DNA from: Pseudomonadota bacterium
Lineage (GTDB): Bacteria; Pseudomonadota; Gammaproteobacteria; Burkholderiales; REEB80
Direction of reading: 5' to 3'
Assembly (NCBI GenBank): GCA_018971485.1
Contig: JAGXAQ010000010.1
Coordinates: 1-55,343, forward strand
DNA length: 55,343 nt
The stretch's first letter is position 1; every line of letters begins with the position of its first letter. The notes under the pieces are model-generated. The model worked only from the letters and a program-made list of their open reading frames with translations, ran no database searches and was not told the origin of the DNA. The position numbers were made by a program, and so were the translations under genes. Shown here one piece after another: positions 33,917 through 43,445 of this stretch.

Positions 33917-34927
33917 ATGCGTATCTGTATCGTTGGCGCTGGAGCAATAGGGGGGTTGCTGGCTTCTGGGCTAGCCGAAGCAAAACATGAAATAAGCCTT
34001 GTTACAAGAGGCCCTCACTTCGAAACCATCAAAGCGAAAGGGCTTCAAGTAATCTCTTCTAATGGAAAAACCATATATTCCAGACCTCATGTATTTAATC
34101 GGCTAAATGGAATTGGACCCCAGGATTTAATCATACTTGCCCTTAAAGCACATCAAGTTTCAGCGGTTTGCCCATTTATCCCCCTTCTTTTCCAAGAAAA
34201 TACAATAGTAGTAACCCTGCAAAACGGGATCCCTTTCTGGTATTTTCAGGGTATCGACGGACCCTATAAAGGATTACCCCTTAACACGGTTGATCCAAAC
34301 GGGATCATCATCTCTCATATCCCCTATCATCGGATTGTCCATTCAGTTGTCTACCCTGCCGCTGAAATAATCCAGCCAGGTGTCATCCAGCATCATGAAG
34401 GCGATAGATTCCCGGTAGGAGAACCTGACAACACTTCCTCAGAACGCATTAATAAAGTCTCGCGTGTTTTTAGCGAAGCTGGCTTTCGCTCCCCCGTATT
34501 GCAAGACACTCGGGGAGAAATCTGGCTCAAACTCCTGGGCAATTTAAGCTTTAATCCGATCAGTGCGCTTACCCATGCTACAGTTATTGAAATGCTGGCA
34601 TTTTCTGAGACCCGCGCCCTGATCGAAACCATGATGGCCGAGGGCCAGGCTGTAGCAAACAAACTCGGTGTCACTATAAGGCTGCCCATCGAACGACGCA
34701 TCAGTGGTGCCGAAAAACTTGGGGAACACAAAATGTCTATGCTGCAGGACACCGAATCAGGCAAAGCACTCGAAATTGATGCGCTAGTTGGGGCAGTAGC
34801 CGAAATTGGACAACACATCGGAATTCCAACACCATGCATTCAGACCCTTTTTTGTGTTACAAAGCTGCTCGAGAAAAAAATGCTAAGTACCCATAGCTGC
34901 GTGCAACTTACACCCAAGACACAATAA
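33917..34927 (+). CDS. 2-dehydropantoate 2-reductase-family protein (PanE/ApbA)
   Basis: 336 aa. The N-terminal NADP-binding Rossmann fold starts MRICIVGAGAIGGLLASGLA. The middle keeps ALKAHQ and TLQNGIPFWYF, and the C-terminal helical domain holds KLLGNLSFNPISALT with the catalytic Lys, plus KMSMLQDTESGKALEIDAL. PanE makes pantoate for coenzyme A, but this family has many paralogues acting on other 2-oxo acids, so the symbol is withheld. An AGGAG RBS precedes the ATG. It is a single gene with unrelated neighbours. Confidence 0.85.
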   Translation: MRICIVGAGAIGGLLASGLAEAKHEISLVTRGPHFETIKAKGLQVISSNGKTIYSRPHVFNRLNGIGPQDLIILALKAHQVSAVCPFIPLLFQENTIVVTLQNGIPFWYFQGIDGPYKGLPLNTVDPNGIIISHIPYHRIVHSVVYPAAEIIQPGVIQHHEGDRFPVGEPDNTSSERINKVSRVFSEAGFRSPVLQDTRGEIWLKLLGNLSFNPISALTHATVIEMLAFSETRALIETMMAEGQAVANKLGVTIRLPIERRISGAEKLGEHKMSMLQDTESGKALEIDALVGAVAEIGQHIGIPTPCIQTLFCVTKLLEKKMLSTHSCVQLTPKTQ

Positions 34928-35179
34928 ACGATTAAAATGCGCCTTTAAAAAATATCTTCAACCCACAACTCCATATTTATATTTAGGATTGGCGTTAAAC
35001 CCTTTCAAGACTGGCCAACCAAAGAGTTCTTATCTGGTTCTCTCATAAAAAATAGCATGTACTAAACATTCATCCATTTGATTTCCATGGGCCTACAGAA
35101 CCCTTATTTAATGAACAGTTAACCTTACCTTAAGACTTCCGCCCTTTTCGCAGTTAAACACATGAAGGATAGAAAGCTT

Positions 35180-35185
35180 TATAAT
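35180..35185 (+). promoter_or_regulatory. Possible -10 box of gap
   Basis: TATAAT about 35 bases before the gap start codon. No convincing -35 is found at 16-18 bases. The rest of the 292-base gap upstream shows nothing definite. Confidence 0.35.
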
Positions 35186-35219
35186 AGGGACTAAAATTGA
35201 ATTTCTGTGGAGGCAAACA

Positions 35220-36233
35220 ATGACAACACGTGTAGCAATTACGGGATATGGTCGTATTGGTCGGAATATATTGCGTGCAATCTATGAAAACAAGACTCGC
35301 CATGATTTAAAAGTCGTAGCGATTAATGCGATGGGAGATAAAAAAATCAACGCCCACTTAACGCAGTATGACACAGTCCATGGCCACTTCAATGGTACAG
35401 TCACCTATACTGATGAAAGCCTCATAGTAAATGGAGACAGCATTCCCATGTATCATGAACGTGATCCGGAAAAACTTCCATGGAAAGAACTTGATGTAGA
35501 TATCGTCCTTGAATGCACGGGGAAATTCACATCAAAAGAAAAAGCCTTGACCCATATCCATGCTGGTGCAAAAAAAGTACTTATCTCAGCGCCAGGAGGC
35601 AAAGACGTTGATGCGACAGTTGTCTACGGAGTCAACCACACCACCCTAACAGGAAAGGAAACTGTCGTATCCAATGCTTCCTGCACTACTAACTGCTTGG
35701 CTCCAATTGCCTACGTCCTTGAAAACAAGCTAGGAATCGAATCCGGGTTCATGACCACCATTCATGCCTATACCAACGATCAGGTGCTCACCGATGTCTA
35801 TCACAAAGATTTATTCAGGGCACGAGCAGCTACCCAGTCTATGATCCCAACCAAAACAGGTGCCGCATCAGCTATGGGTCTTGTTTTACCCCAGCTCAAA
35901 GGAAAGCTGGATGGCTTCGCCATCCGTGTCCCGATTATTAATGTTTCACTTGTTGATTTGACTGTTACTACAAAACAGAAAACTTCGGTTGAGGAAATTC
36001 ATGATTTCATGCGCGAAGCCAGCAAAAATAGCCTCCGAGGGATCTTGGCCTATAACGACATTCCCCTTGTTTCCGTTGATTTTAACCACACTTCGGTCTC
36101 AAGCCATTATGATGCCAACCTGACCCGGGTCATGAATGGCCATCTAGTCAAGGTAGGGGCCTGGTACGATAACGAATGGGGATTTTGCTGCAGGATGATT
36201 GATACAGCTTCCTACTGGATGCAACAAGCCTAG
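35220..36233 (+). CDS. gap: Glyceraldehyde-3-phosphate dehydrogenase, type I
   Basis: 337 aa. The N-terminal Rossmann motif is [14 protein letters not shown]; the catalytic Cys lies in SNASCTTNC (~155), with HAYTNDQ and the C-terminal WYDNEWGF. The stretch after the second strand reads VVAINAMGD rather than the VINDL/ELTD that carries the NAD-selecting Asp, so dual NAD/NADP use or a GapB-like anabolic role is possible. A GGAGG RBS lies 8 bases ahead. The pfp gene follows 50 bases downstream, so this is a small glycolysis/gluconeogenesis operon. Confidence 0.93.
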   Translation: MTTRVAITGYGRIGRNILRAIYENKTRHDLKVVAINAMGDKKINAHLTQYDTVHGHFNGTVTYTDESLIVNGDSIPMYHERDPEKLPWKELDVDIVLECTGKFTSKEKALTHIHAGAKKVLISAPGGKDVDATVVYGVNHTTLTGKETVVSNASCTTNCLAPIAYVLENKLGIESGFMTTIHAYTNDQVLTDVYHKDLFRARAATQSMIPTKTGAASAMGLVLPQLKGKLDGFAIRVPIINVSLVDLTVTTKQKTSVEEIHDFMREASKNSLRGILAYNDIPLVSVDFNHTSVSSHYDANLTRVMNGHLVKVGAWYDNEWGFCCRMIDTASYWMQQA

Positions 36234-36283
36234 AAAAAAATCGCACATCCATAGCTTATAAGGACTGGAGATAAATTCCCATC

Positions 36284-37540
36284 ATGAAAAAAAATGCTAT
36301 TTATGCCCAATCTGGAGGTGTTACTGCTGTCATTAACGCCTCTGCCTGTGGTGTCATTCAAACCGCAAGAAATTACCCTGACAGAATTGGAACAGTTTAT
36401 GCGGGCCATAATGGTATTCTGGGGGTACTGCATGAAGAATTGATTGATACCTCCCTAGAATCAGATCTGAACATTGCCCGATTAAAACACACGCCAGGGG
36501 GAGCCTTTGGATCCTGTCGCTACAAACTCAAAGATCCGGAGGCCCATCCAGAAGAATATGAACGGCTCATTCAAATCTTTCGCGCACATGATATTGGCTA
36601 CTTCTTTTATAACGGCGGCGGGGATTCGCAAGATACAACCTGGAAAATTGCCCGCACTGCACAAAAAGCAAACTATCCGCTCACCTGCATAGGCATTCCA
36701 AAGACAGTTGATAACGACTTGCCATTAACTGACACATCTCCTGGATTCGGCTCAGTAGCCAAATATGTCGCAACAAGCATCCGGGAGGCCTCCTTCGACG
36801 TTGCAAGCATGGCCGAAACATCTACCCGGGTTTTCGTCATGGAGGTTATGGGGCGTCATGCAGGCTGGATTACAGCTGCATGTGCCCTGGCCCAGGAAAA
36901 TTCACATGATGCCCCGCATCTTCTCCTTTTCCCTGAGAAACCATTTATCGAAAAAAACTTTCTAAGGCGAGTCGAAGCAACCGTAGAAGAAGAAGGATAT
37001 TGCGTTATAGCCGTATCAGAAGGTATTCGGGATCAAAATGGAAAATTTTTAAGTGAAAGTGGTATACATGACGCATTCGGGCATGCCCAACTTGGAGGGG
37101 TTGCACCAGTCATCGCCCAGCTCATCCAAGCTCGACTGTCACTCAAAGTGCACTGGGCTGTAGCAGATTACCTGCAACGCTCAGCACGCCACATTGCATC
37201 ATTGACTGATGTCGAGCAGGCTTACGCTGTTGGCAAGGCCGCCGTAGAATATGCCCTTGCGGGAAAAAATGCCGTTATGCCCATCATCACGCGCCTATCA
37301 AATGACCCCTACAGATGGGAAATCGTACCCGCACTCATACAGGACATGGCTAACATTGAAAAACCTCTTCCCGAGCATTTTATCGCAAATGGGGGTTATG
37401 GCATCAGCGAAGCCTGCCGCTCTTATCTTCTTCCATTAATTCAAGGAGAGTCACCCGTGCCTATGAAGCAGGGTATCCCGGATTTCGTTCGGATGAAAAA
37501 GGATCTAATCGGTAAAAAACTGGCACCTTATATCTTATAA
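36284..37540 (+). CDS. pfp: Pyrophosphate-dependent 6-phosphofructokinase
   Basis: 418 aa. It has the group II phosphofructokinase pattern: YAQSGGVTAVINASACGV at the N-terminus, NGGGDSQDT for the phosphoryl donor, and GIPKTVDNDLP with the Lys typical of PPi enzymes. MEVMGRHAGWITA binds sugar phosphate. It interconverts fructose 6-phosphate and fructose 1,6-bisphosphate with PPi and works in both directions. PPi-PFK is common in methylotrophs that run the RuMP or serine routes. Its stop overlaps the convergent MarR gene by a few bases. Confidence 0.92.
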   Translation: MKKNAIYAQSGGVTAVINASACGVIQTARNYPDRIGTVYAGHNGILGVLHEELIDTSLESDLNIARLKHTPGGAFGSCRYKLKDPEAHPEEYERLIQIFRAHDIGYFFYNGGGDSQDTTWKIARTAQKANYPLTCIGIPKTVDNDLPLTDTSPGFGSVAKYVATSIREASFDVASMAETSTRVFVMEVMGRHAGWITAACALAQENSHDAPHLLLFPEKPFIEKNFLRRVEATVEEEGYCVIAVSEGIRDQNGKFLSESGIHDAFGHAQLGGVAPVIAQLIQARLSLKVHWAVADYLQRSARHIASLTDVEQAYAVGKAAVEYALAGKNAVMPIITRLSNDPYRWEIVPALIQDMANIEKPLPEHFIANGGYGISEACRSYLLPLIQGESPVPMKQGIPDFVRMKKDLIGKKLAPYIL

Positions 37541-37978
37541 AGAGTACTTGATATCTGAACGACAACGCTCATCCAGAAGAATGAGTACAGATTTAAATAT
37601 AAAAAGATGAGCATCTGGAATGCCAGAAAGCGTATTCTCAATAAAGGACTGCCGTAGAGGCAAGCATCTTTCAACTTCATTTTGGCCAGCAGAAGTAAGA
37701 GCCACCTCTATATACCGGCCATCTTTCTTGCTGGTCTTTCTCCTAACCCAGCCCTGTTTGTCAAGGCACTGCAATAATCGGGAAAGAGAGCCAGGATCAA
37801 TTTCTAATATATCGACCAGCTGTTTCTGCGAGCAGGGTTGATCCATCTGATAAAGCTGGATGAGAATACGCCAGCGAGGAAGGCAATAACCAACTTCAGA
37901 TTCAAAGGCGGCCAGCCATGAGCGGTAGGTCTGGCCTAACTGCTGTACCAAAGCAAGCCGCTCCACTTCCAGACTCAT
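37535..37978 (-). CDS. MarR-family transcriptional regulator
   Basis: 147 aa from ATG 37978. I prefer this start because GAGAGGAACC is just ahead and it overlaps the MFS stop as ATGA. A winged helix lies at ~45-110 (CSQKQLVDILEIDPGSLSRLL, shown in part; wing KDGRYIEVALTSAG). MarR proteins are dimeric repressors of drug-efflux genes and are released by small aromatic ligands. The MFS exporter is the first cistron of the same operon, and a perfect MarR-type operator sits before it (39598-39615), so autorepression is the clear model. Confidence 0.9.
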   Translation of the reverse strand: MSLEVERLALVQQLGQTYRSWLAAFESEVGYCLPRWRILIQLYQMDQPCSQKQLVDILEIDPGSLSRLLQCLDKQGWVRRKTSKKDGRYIEVALTSAGQNEVERCLPLRQSFIENTLSGIPDAHLFIFKSVLILLDERCRSDIKYSL

Positions 37979-39582
37979 GGTTCCTCTCCAGAAATTGAAG
38001 CACGTTGAATCTTTCTGGATAATTTGAGTGGCGGCACTTTTCGCATCAACCATAACCCAACAATAGCCATCATTACAGGTAAAACAAGACTGACATGAAC
38101 AGATTCAACCAATACAGCACGCGCAACAGCTATTAGCCTGTTTCCGTCCATATCAAATGCATGAGCATGAATAACAAGGGCGTGCTGAGCAACCGGGTTG
38201 ACTAGTATCTGGGGATCAGTCAACGCAGCAGCGAACGATGCAGCATGGCGTGCATGCAAATAATTGGTGACATGTATCGTATAGTACCGATGTACAATTG
38301 AACCTACAATTGCAGTGCCTATCATTCCTCCAACCATACGAAACGACTGGATCAGTGCAGTAGCAATTCCCAAATGGGACCGGCCAGCCAGTTCCTGTGT
38401 AAAAATTGTGAGGTTGGGCATAACAAGACCAATCCCTAACCCCCCTCCAATCATGCAAAGCAACGTCCATAAATGCCCCCTGCTTGGCTCTAGCACAGTT
38501 ATACCACATCCTGCAGCAATCAAGAGCCCTAAACCGGTATACATAATAATAGATAGGCTAGGCAGACGTGTAATGAGCCTTCCACTTGTTATGGCACCAA
38601 CTGTGATACAAACCACCAATGGCGTAACAATCAGCCCTGCAGCATTAGGGGTAAGACCAAATCCCCCCTGCAACATCAAAGGGATATAAAACATCCAGCC
38701 AAACAAAATAAAACCGATACAAACCGACAACATAAACAAAGCTGACAATGCACCTTGCCTAAACATGTCCAAGGGAATAATGGGCTGTTCTATCCGCCGC
38801 TCATGATATAGCAGGAACATCAGGCTAAGAAAACAAACCAGCGCTGCTGATATGGATATCAGAATAGAGCCTTGAAGCGGTACAGATTCCACAAAAAACT
38901 GTAAGCTCCCTAAAACCAATGCAACTAAAAGAGCTCCAAGCCAATCAAGCCCTATTGTTTTCTGGTGATGCAGGTTTTTAATATGGGGCATATGACGCCA
39001 GACAAACCATAGACTCAACAACCCAATCGGTAAATTGACATAAAATACAGATCGCCATCCATAATACTGGGTTAAAAATCCACCCAGCGATGGGCCAACC
39101 GCATTAGCCAGTCCAAAAGCTGTGCTAATGATAACCTGCCATTGCATACGAGCATGAGGATCGGGAAATAAATCGGGCACACATGCAAATGCAGTACCCA
39201 CAAGCATACCACCGCCAATCCCCTGCAACGATCGGGCAAGAACCAGAAAAGTCATACTCGTCGCTAATCCGCATAAGGCAGAGGCAAAAGTAAAAATGAC
39301 AATTGAAGCAACAACAAAATATTTTCGGCCATAATAGTCACCTAAACGCCCAAATATGGGCACCGTAATCACCGAAGTCAGAAGATAGCTGGTTGCAACC
39401 CATGAATACAGGTTGAATCCTTTCAAATCAGCCACAATGGTAGGTAATGCAGTGCCAACTACAGTTTGATCCAGTGCTACCATCATCACCACAAAAAAAA
39501 GCCCTATCATGGCAAGTAAAGACTCTTTGAATGAACGTTCCGAAGAATGGGCTTCATGTTTTTTCTGATGACTGGCTTGCAT
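37975..39582 (-). CDS. MFS multidrug exporter, DHA2 (EmrB/QacA) family, 14 membrane segments
   Basis: 535 aa from ATG 39582; an in-frame TTG ten codons earlier lies inside the operator. It has ~14 hydrophobic segments. DQTVVGTALPTIVADL in segment 1 is the DHA2 motif D1, WVATSYLL follows, GRLGDYYGRKYF is motif A, and GPSLGGFLTQYYGWRSVFY is motif C. DHA2 pumps export hydrophobic drugs and organic cations with protons. It is followed by a coupled MarR gene and preceded by a MarR box. Confidence 0.92.
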   Translation of the reverse strand: MQASHQKKHEAHSSERSFKESLLAMIGLFFVVMMVALDQTVVGTALPTIVADLKGFNLYSWVATSYLLTSVITVPIFGRLGDYYGRKYFVVASIVIFTFASALCGLATSMTFLVLARSLQGIGGGMLVGTAFACVPDLFPDPHARMQWQVIISTAFGLANAVGPSLGGFLTQYYGWRSVFYVNLPIGLLSLWFVWRHMPHIKNLHHQKTIGLDWLGALLVALVLGSLQFFVESVPLQGSILISISAALVCFLSLMFLLYHERRIEQPIIPLDMFRQGALSALFMLSVCIGFILFGWMFYIPLMLQGGFGLTPNAAGLIVTPLVVCITVGAITSGRLITRLPSLSIIMYTGLGLLIAAGCGITVLEPSRGHLWTLLCMIGGGLGIGLVMPNLTIFTQELAGRSHLGIATALIQSFRMVGGMIGTAIVGSIVHRYYTIHVTNYLHARHAASFAAALTDPQILVNPVAQHALVIHAHAFDMDGNRLIAVARAVLVESVHVSLVLPVMMAIVGLWLMRKVPPLKLSRKIQRASISGEEP

Positions 39583-39597
39583 AGACGAACCAAAAAT

Positions 39598-39615
39598 TAG
39601 TTGATCAATCAACTA
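39598..39615. promoter_or_regulatory. MarR-type operator
   Basis: Perfect 18-bp inverted repeat TAGTTGATCAATCAACTA (8-bp halves, 2-bp centre), 15 bases before the MFS start codon. It fits the TTGAT-N-ATCAA pattern of many MarR sites. A partial copy (ATGATCAATC) lies at about 39632. Confidence 0.75.
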
Positions 39616-40011
39616 TAACACCTCAGGCTAAATGATCAATCTCCCCTTGGAGGTAAACCATAACATCGTCACGCATTACCATTAGAAGAATCTGCTTGCA
39701 GATCCAATTATACGTTTAGCAAAGCCTACCTCTCATGCCAATCCCATTAAAGCAAACCTCCAGCCAATCCAATGACCCTCCATGACTTTGTCTTCTCCCC
39801 AAGGCGCCATAAATCATTCTTAAACACTGATTGAGAATAAGCCCTAAAAATGAGACGCAAGATATTCGGCATCTAAAATCACTCGATTTTTAATTCTTGT
39901 CTCAACTGTAATAAGCTCCGCTCCGATTCTAGAACAACTGCAAACAATCACTTGTCGCCAAAAAAAATGCCATGAGATAAAATAAGCCATTTATACGGTC
40001 TTTGCTAAATC
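39616..40011. other. Divergent intergenic region MFS/purE
   Basis: 396 bases without a protein gene. Apart from a partial MarR half-site near 39632 nothing recognisable is seen: no clear purE promoter, no riboswitch and no terminator with a T-run. Confidence 0.5.
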
Positions 40012-40500
40012 ATGAATCGTCCATTGGTAGGTGTCGTAATGGGAAGCAAGACAGACTGGGATATCATGAAACAGGCTGTCGCTACCCTCGAAAAAATGGG
40101 AATTGAGGTCGAAAAACGGATCGTTTCAGCGCACCGGACCCCGGATTTACTTTATGAATATGCCGCTACGGCAAAAGAACGGGGGCTTATAGCTATAATC
40201 GCTGGAGCAGGCGGTGCTGCGCATCTTCCAGGAATGCTCGCAGCAAAAACAACTGTTCCAGTTCTCGGTGTGCCCATCCCTTCCCGCTACCTAAAAGGAC
40301 TCGATTCTCTCCTTTCAATTGTACAGATGCCCAAAGGAGTACCGGTTGCTACTTTCGCTATTGGAGAGGCAGGAGCCGAAAATGCTGCACTATTTGCAGC
40401 CAGTATTGCCGCGCAAACCAATCCGGCCATCCTGAACAACCTTCTATCCTTCCGCACCAATCAGGAACTAGAAGCCTTAAATACGATACTTACAGACTAA
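40012..40500 (+). CDS. purE: N5-carboxyaminoimidazole ribonucleotide mutase
   Basis: 162 aa, the usual class I PurE size. [43 protein letters not shown] and [20 protein letters not shown] match the family, with the active-site His in SAHRTP. It converts N5-CAIR to CAIR in purine synthesis. The stop codon overlaps the purK ATG (TAATG). Confidence 0.96.
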   Translation: MNRPLVGVVMGSKTDWDIMKQAVATLEKMGIEVEKRIVSAHRTPDLLYEYAATAKERGLIAIIAGAGGAAHLPGMLAAKTTVPVLGVPIPSRYLKGLDSLLSIVQMPKGVPVATFAIGEAGAENAALFAASIAAQTNPAILNNLLSFRTNQELEALNTILTD

Positions 40501-41633
40501 TGACTATTCTTCCTGGTAAAACACTCGGTATGCTTGGCGGGGGACAATTAGGTCGCATGTTTACCATGTCTGCCCGTACCATGGGTTATAAAGTCGTCGT
40601 ATTAGACCCTGCTGAAAACTGCCCTGCTGGTGAAGTTGCAAATCTTCACATCAGAGCCAATTATGACAATGAAGCAGCACTAGATAATCTAGGCCATATG
40701 TGTGATGCCGTGACAACAGAGTTTGAAAATGTTCCTGCTAACACATTACGAATTCTACGCACTCTGACCCAGGTTTATCCAGAAGCTGACAATGTCGCCA
40801 TTGCACAGGATCGGAAACTTGAAAAACAGTTCATGCGGGATCATGGCTTCCCAATTGGCCCTTACGCCCTCATTTCAAGCCATGCTGATATTGATACCGC
40901 TCTAACTTCAATCGAATTTCCTGCAGTACTCAAGTTATGCAGGCTGGGTTATGATGGAAAAGGCCAATACATTGTCTCAAACACACAAGAAGCGCACATC
41001 GCCTTTGACCAATTAGACCAGGCTGAATGTGTCCTGGAAAAACTACTTCCTCTTGACTTGGAAGTCTCAGTGATAGTTGCCCGCACTTCCCGTCAGACCA
41101 TTGTCTATCCCGTTTCGGAAAACCAACATATTCGGGCCATTCTTGACAAAAGTATTATCCCTGCACGAATTGAAACCCGCCTCGCTCATGAGGTATCTGA
41201 AATCGCCGTCAACATTACAGGGAAAATGGACTACCAGGGAGTCATGGGAATTGAATTCTTTATTGTCAACGGCCGCCCTTATGTGAATGAAATTGCCCCA
41301 CGACCCCATAACTCCGGACACTATACACAAGACGCCTGTATTACATCACAGTTCGAGCAGCAGGTCAGAACACTATGCGATCTGCCATTGGGTAGCACAG
41401 AACTGCTAACTCCTGTGGTCATGATTAACTTACTTGGAGATTTATGGGAAAAAGGCGAGCCTAAATGGGATGAAGTATTTAAGCACCCCCAAGCCAAACT
41501 ACATTTATATGGCAAACATACGGCCAGAACAGGACGTAAAATGGCACACATTAACTGTCTGGCACCAACTGTTGAATATGCTCAAGAAATAGCGGAACAA
41601 ATCCGAACCTCACTGAATATCGAGTCGAAATAA
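40500..41633 (+). CDS. purK: 5-(carboxyamino)imidazole ribonucleotide synthase
   Basis: 377 aa, ATP-grasp enzyme. It starts with GKTLGMLGGGQLGRMFTMSA, has KLCRLGYDGKGQYIV in the ATP-binding domain and EIAPRPHNSGHYTQDAC in the metal/ATP site. It uses ATP and bicarbonate to carboxylate AIR to N5-CAIR, the substrate of PurE encoded just upstream. Translational coupling through TAATG fits the two-step function. Confidence 0.96.
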   Translation: MTILPGKTLGMLGGGQLGRMFTMSARTMGYKVVVLDPAENCPAGEVANLHIRANYDNEAALDNLGHMCDAVTTEFENVPANTLRILRTLTQVYPEADNVAIAQDRKLEKQFMRDHGFPIGPYALISSHADIDTALTSIEFPAVLKLCRLGYDGKGQYIVSNTQEAHIAFDQLDQAECVLEKLLPLDLEVSVIVARTSRQTIVYPVSENQHIRAILDKSIIPARIETRLAHEVSEIAVNITGKMDYQGVMGIEFFIVNGRPYVNEIAPRPHNSGHYTQDACITSQFEQQVRTLCDLPLGSTELLTPVVMINLLGDLWEKGEPKWDEVFKHPQAKLHLYGKHTARTGRKMAHINCLAPTVEYAQEIAEQIRTSLNIESK

Positions 41634-41695
41634 GTTATTCAGCGGTACCCCTGATTTATATCCCCTACCTGCCATCGAAACACCCATGAAAGATA

Positions 41696-42667
41696 TTACA
41701 CACCACCTGCTACATCAAGCAGAGAAGACGGGGGTGTTAACTTACCCTCATCTATCGCAAATCCAGAATCGATCCAGGCCTCTAACCCTCCCCGTAAAGG
41801 CCGAACCTTCTGAAAGCCTCTGTCCATCAATGCACGCGCAACCAAAGCTGCTGAAGCCTCATTAGGACAATTGCAATAAACGATTACTTCCTCATTACGC
41901 GGCAGATGGCCTACGAACTCATCCAACTCATCCAGACTAGTAACAATAGCGCCTGGTATATGCCCTCGGAGCGCCAAAGATGGGGGCCGAACATCTAAAA
42001 TGACAGGAGCGCGCTGCCCTTGCTGCATTAAAGCATTTAACTCCTCAACACTAATACGTGCCATTTCAAGTGCCTTATAAAATCTCCGGCGTTCCCACCA
42101 TTTAAACAAAATATATAATGCAAGTAGGGTCAGGACCACGATTCCAGACCAAGAGCCAATCTTTGTCATTTTTACAAGAATCGCCTGGATACCATCCTTG
42201 AATACCCTTCCAATAGCCATCATAAGGACAACCCAGGTGACTGAACCTAATCCATCAAATAATACAAAAGGCGCCCAAGCAATTCCGGTTGCTCCTGCCA
42301 AAGGCGGCGCTACTGTAGAAAACCCAGGTATAAACTTTGATAAGAGGAGGGCAATATGGCCAAACCGGGAAAAAATACCCTCTGTTTGCCTCACACAGGA
42401 ATCTGAAGAAAGCGAAATATTACAAAGAGAGCGCAAAATCTTAAAACCCCATCGCTTGCCGGCAAAATACCATAAAATGTCCGCCAATAAAGCAGCCACA
42501 ACTGCCACAGAAATTAGCACAAACAGGCCATCACCAGAAGGCTCAAATGCTCCTGCGACAATAAGAACAGGCATGGCAGGTATAGGTAAGCCAATCTGTT
42601 CAATAAATACAGCAAGAAATGTAATTTCTGGAGCATGATTTTTAAGCAGAAACAACAATTCATGCAT
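41696..42667 (-). CDS. DedA-family membrane protein fused to a rhodanese domain
   Basis: 323 aa. Residues ~1-195 form a DedA/SNARE-assoc membrane domain with IEQIGLPIPAMPVLIVAGA and FSRFGHIALLLSKFIPGFST, which carry the conserved Glu and Arg/Pro of the family. A membrane helix at ~170-188 leads to a cytoplasmic rhodanese domain (~205-305) with DVRPPSLALRGHIPGA and the active Cys in VIVYCNCPNEASA. DedA proteins are linked to lipid flipping and membrane potential; rhodanese adds sulfur or redox handling. The fusion is found elsewhere in Proteobacteria, but its function is unknown. It follows the 102-aa gene by 12 bases. Confidence 0.88.
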   Translation of the reverse strand: MHELLFLLKNHAPEITFLAVFIEQIGLPIPAMPVLIVAGAFEPSGDGLFVLISVAVVAALLADILWYFAGKRWGFKILRSLCNISLSSDSCVRQTEGIFSRFGHIALLLSKFIPGFSTVAPPLAGATGIAWAPFVLFDGLGSVTWVVLMMAIGRVFKDGIQAILVKMTKIGSWSGIVVLTLLALYILFKWWERRRFYKALEMARISVEELNALMQQGQRAPVILDVRPPSLALRGHIPGAIVTSLDELDEFVGHLPRNEEVIVYCNCPNEASAALVARALMDRGFQKVRPLRGGLEAWIDSGFAIDEGKLTPPSSLLDVAGGV

Positions 42668-42679
42668 ATCTGATTCCTT

Positions 42680-42988
42680 CTATTTCAGACTCAAATTAAG
42701 TCGCGACAATAATTCAACCAATCCAAGATCCATCAGATCATCAAAGAGCACCTGCCTGTTTTCAGTTAAAAACAAATAGGACAGATCAAAGCAATCAGCT
42801 GCGTCCAAATCATAAAAACTCGATTTCTCTGCAAAGACCTCAAGCAGTGTCTGTGCCGCATCCTTGTCAGAACCGACTAAGGCTTTCATACGTTTCCAGA
42901 CAACCCGCCGGGCCTCCTCAAGCGATACAACCATCCGCTCCATACCATCTGGTTCAGCTACTGTAATAACATTATCCTCGGATCCCAT
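42680..42988 (-). CDS. Unknown small acidic protein upstream of the DedA-rhodanese gene
   Basis: 102 aa, soluble, acidic, mainly helical by composition; no membrane segment, Cys motif or known domain is recognised. It is probably cotranscribed with the DedA-rhodanese gene (12-base gap). Short SD-like GATGGGA precedes the ATG. Function not assignable. Confidence 0.55.
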   Translation of the reverse strand: MGSEDNVITVAEPDGMERMVVSLEEARRVVWKRMKALVGSDKDAAQTLLEVFAEKSSFYDLDAADCFDLSYLFLTENRQVLFDDLMDLGLVELLSRLNLSLK

Positions 42989-43445
42989 TTCCCATCACCT
43001 GATTCAAATAAAATATATGGCCTATGAAATTATACCAAGTAAACAACCTGCTATTTCCCCTATACTAGAGATTGGATAGCCTAGATCAAGACAGGAATGA
43101 GCATTATGGGTCAGATCTTCCCAAACCGGCCGATATATGAACCCACACCAGCCAGTTCAAAAAGGACACGGGGAAATAATAAATAAAGAATTTAATAATA
43201 CTAATCATACTGGTCAATGTACCATTTAAAACCAGACCACCAATTTAATCAAAATTAATATCTCAGATAAATTGAGACCAGCTACACTTTGATCTAACAT
43301 AGACATCCATTTAAATTGTTTACTGCTCAATTTAATATCGTAATCATTACAAAAAACCTTACCACCCACACTAAAGCTCCCAAACCATATAACTCTTTTA
43401 TCAAAATTCATTCATTAAAATTTTGCCTGCAGTCAGGAATACAAC
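42989..43445. other. AT-rich gene-free stretch
   Basis: 457 bases between divergent genes. Only weak features are seen, such as the inverted repeat TCTCA-GATAAAT-TGAGA near 43260-43277. No convincing small gene, RNA or decayed protein is found in any frame. Confidence 0.5.

Noticed and set aside
43226-43411. 61-codon minus-strand frame in an AT-rich gap
   Set aside because: Composition and lack of an RBS suggest a chance frame.
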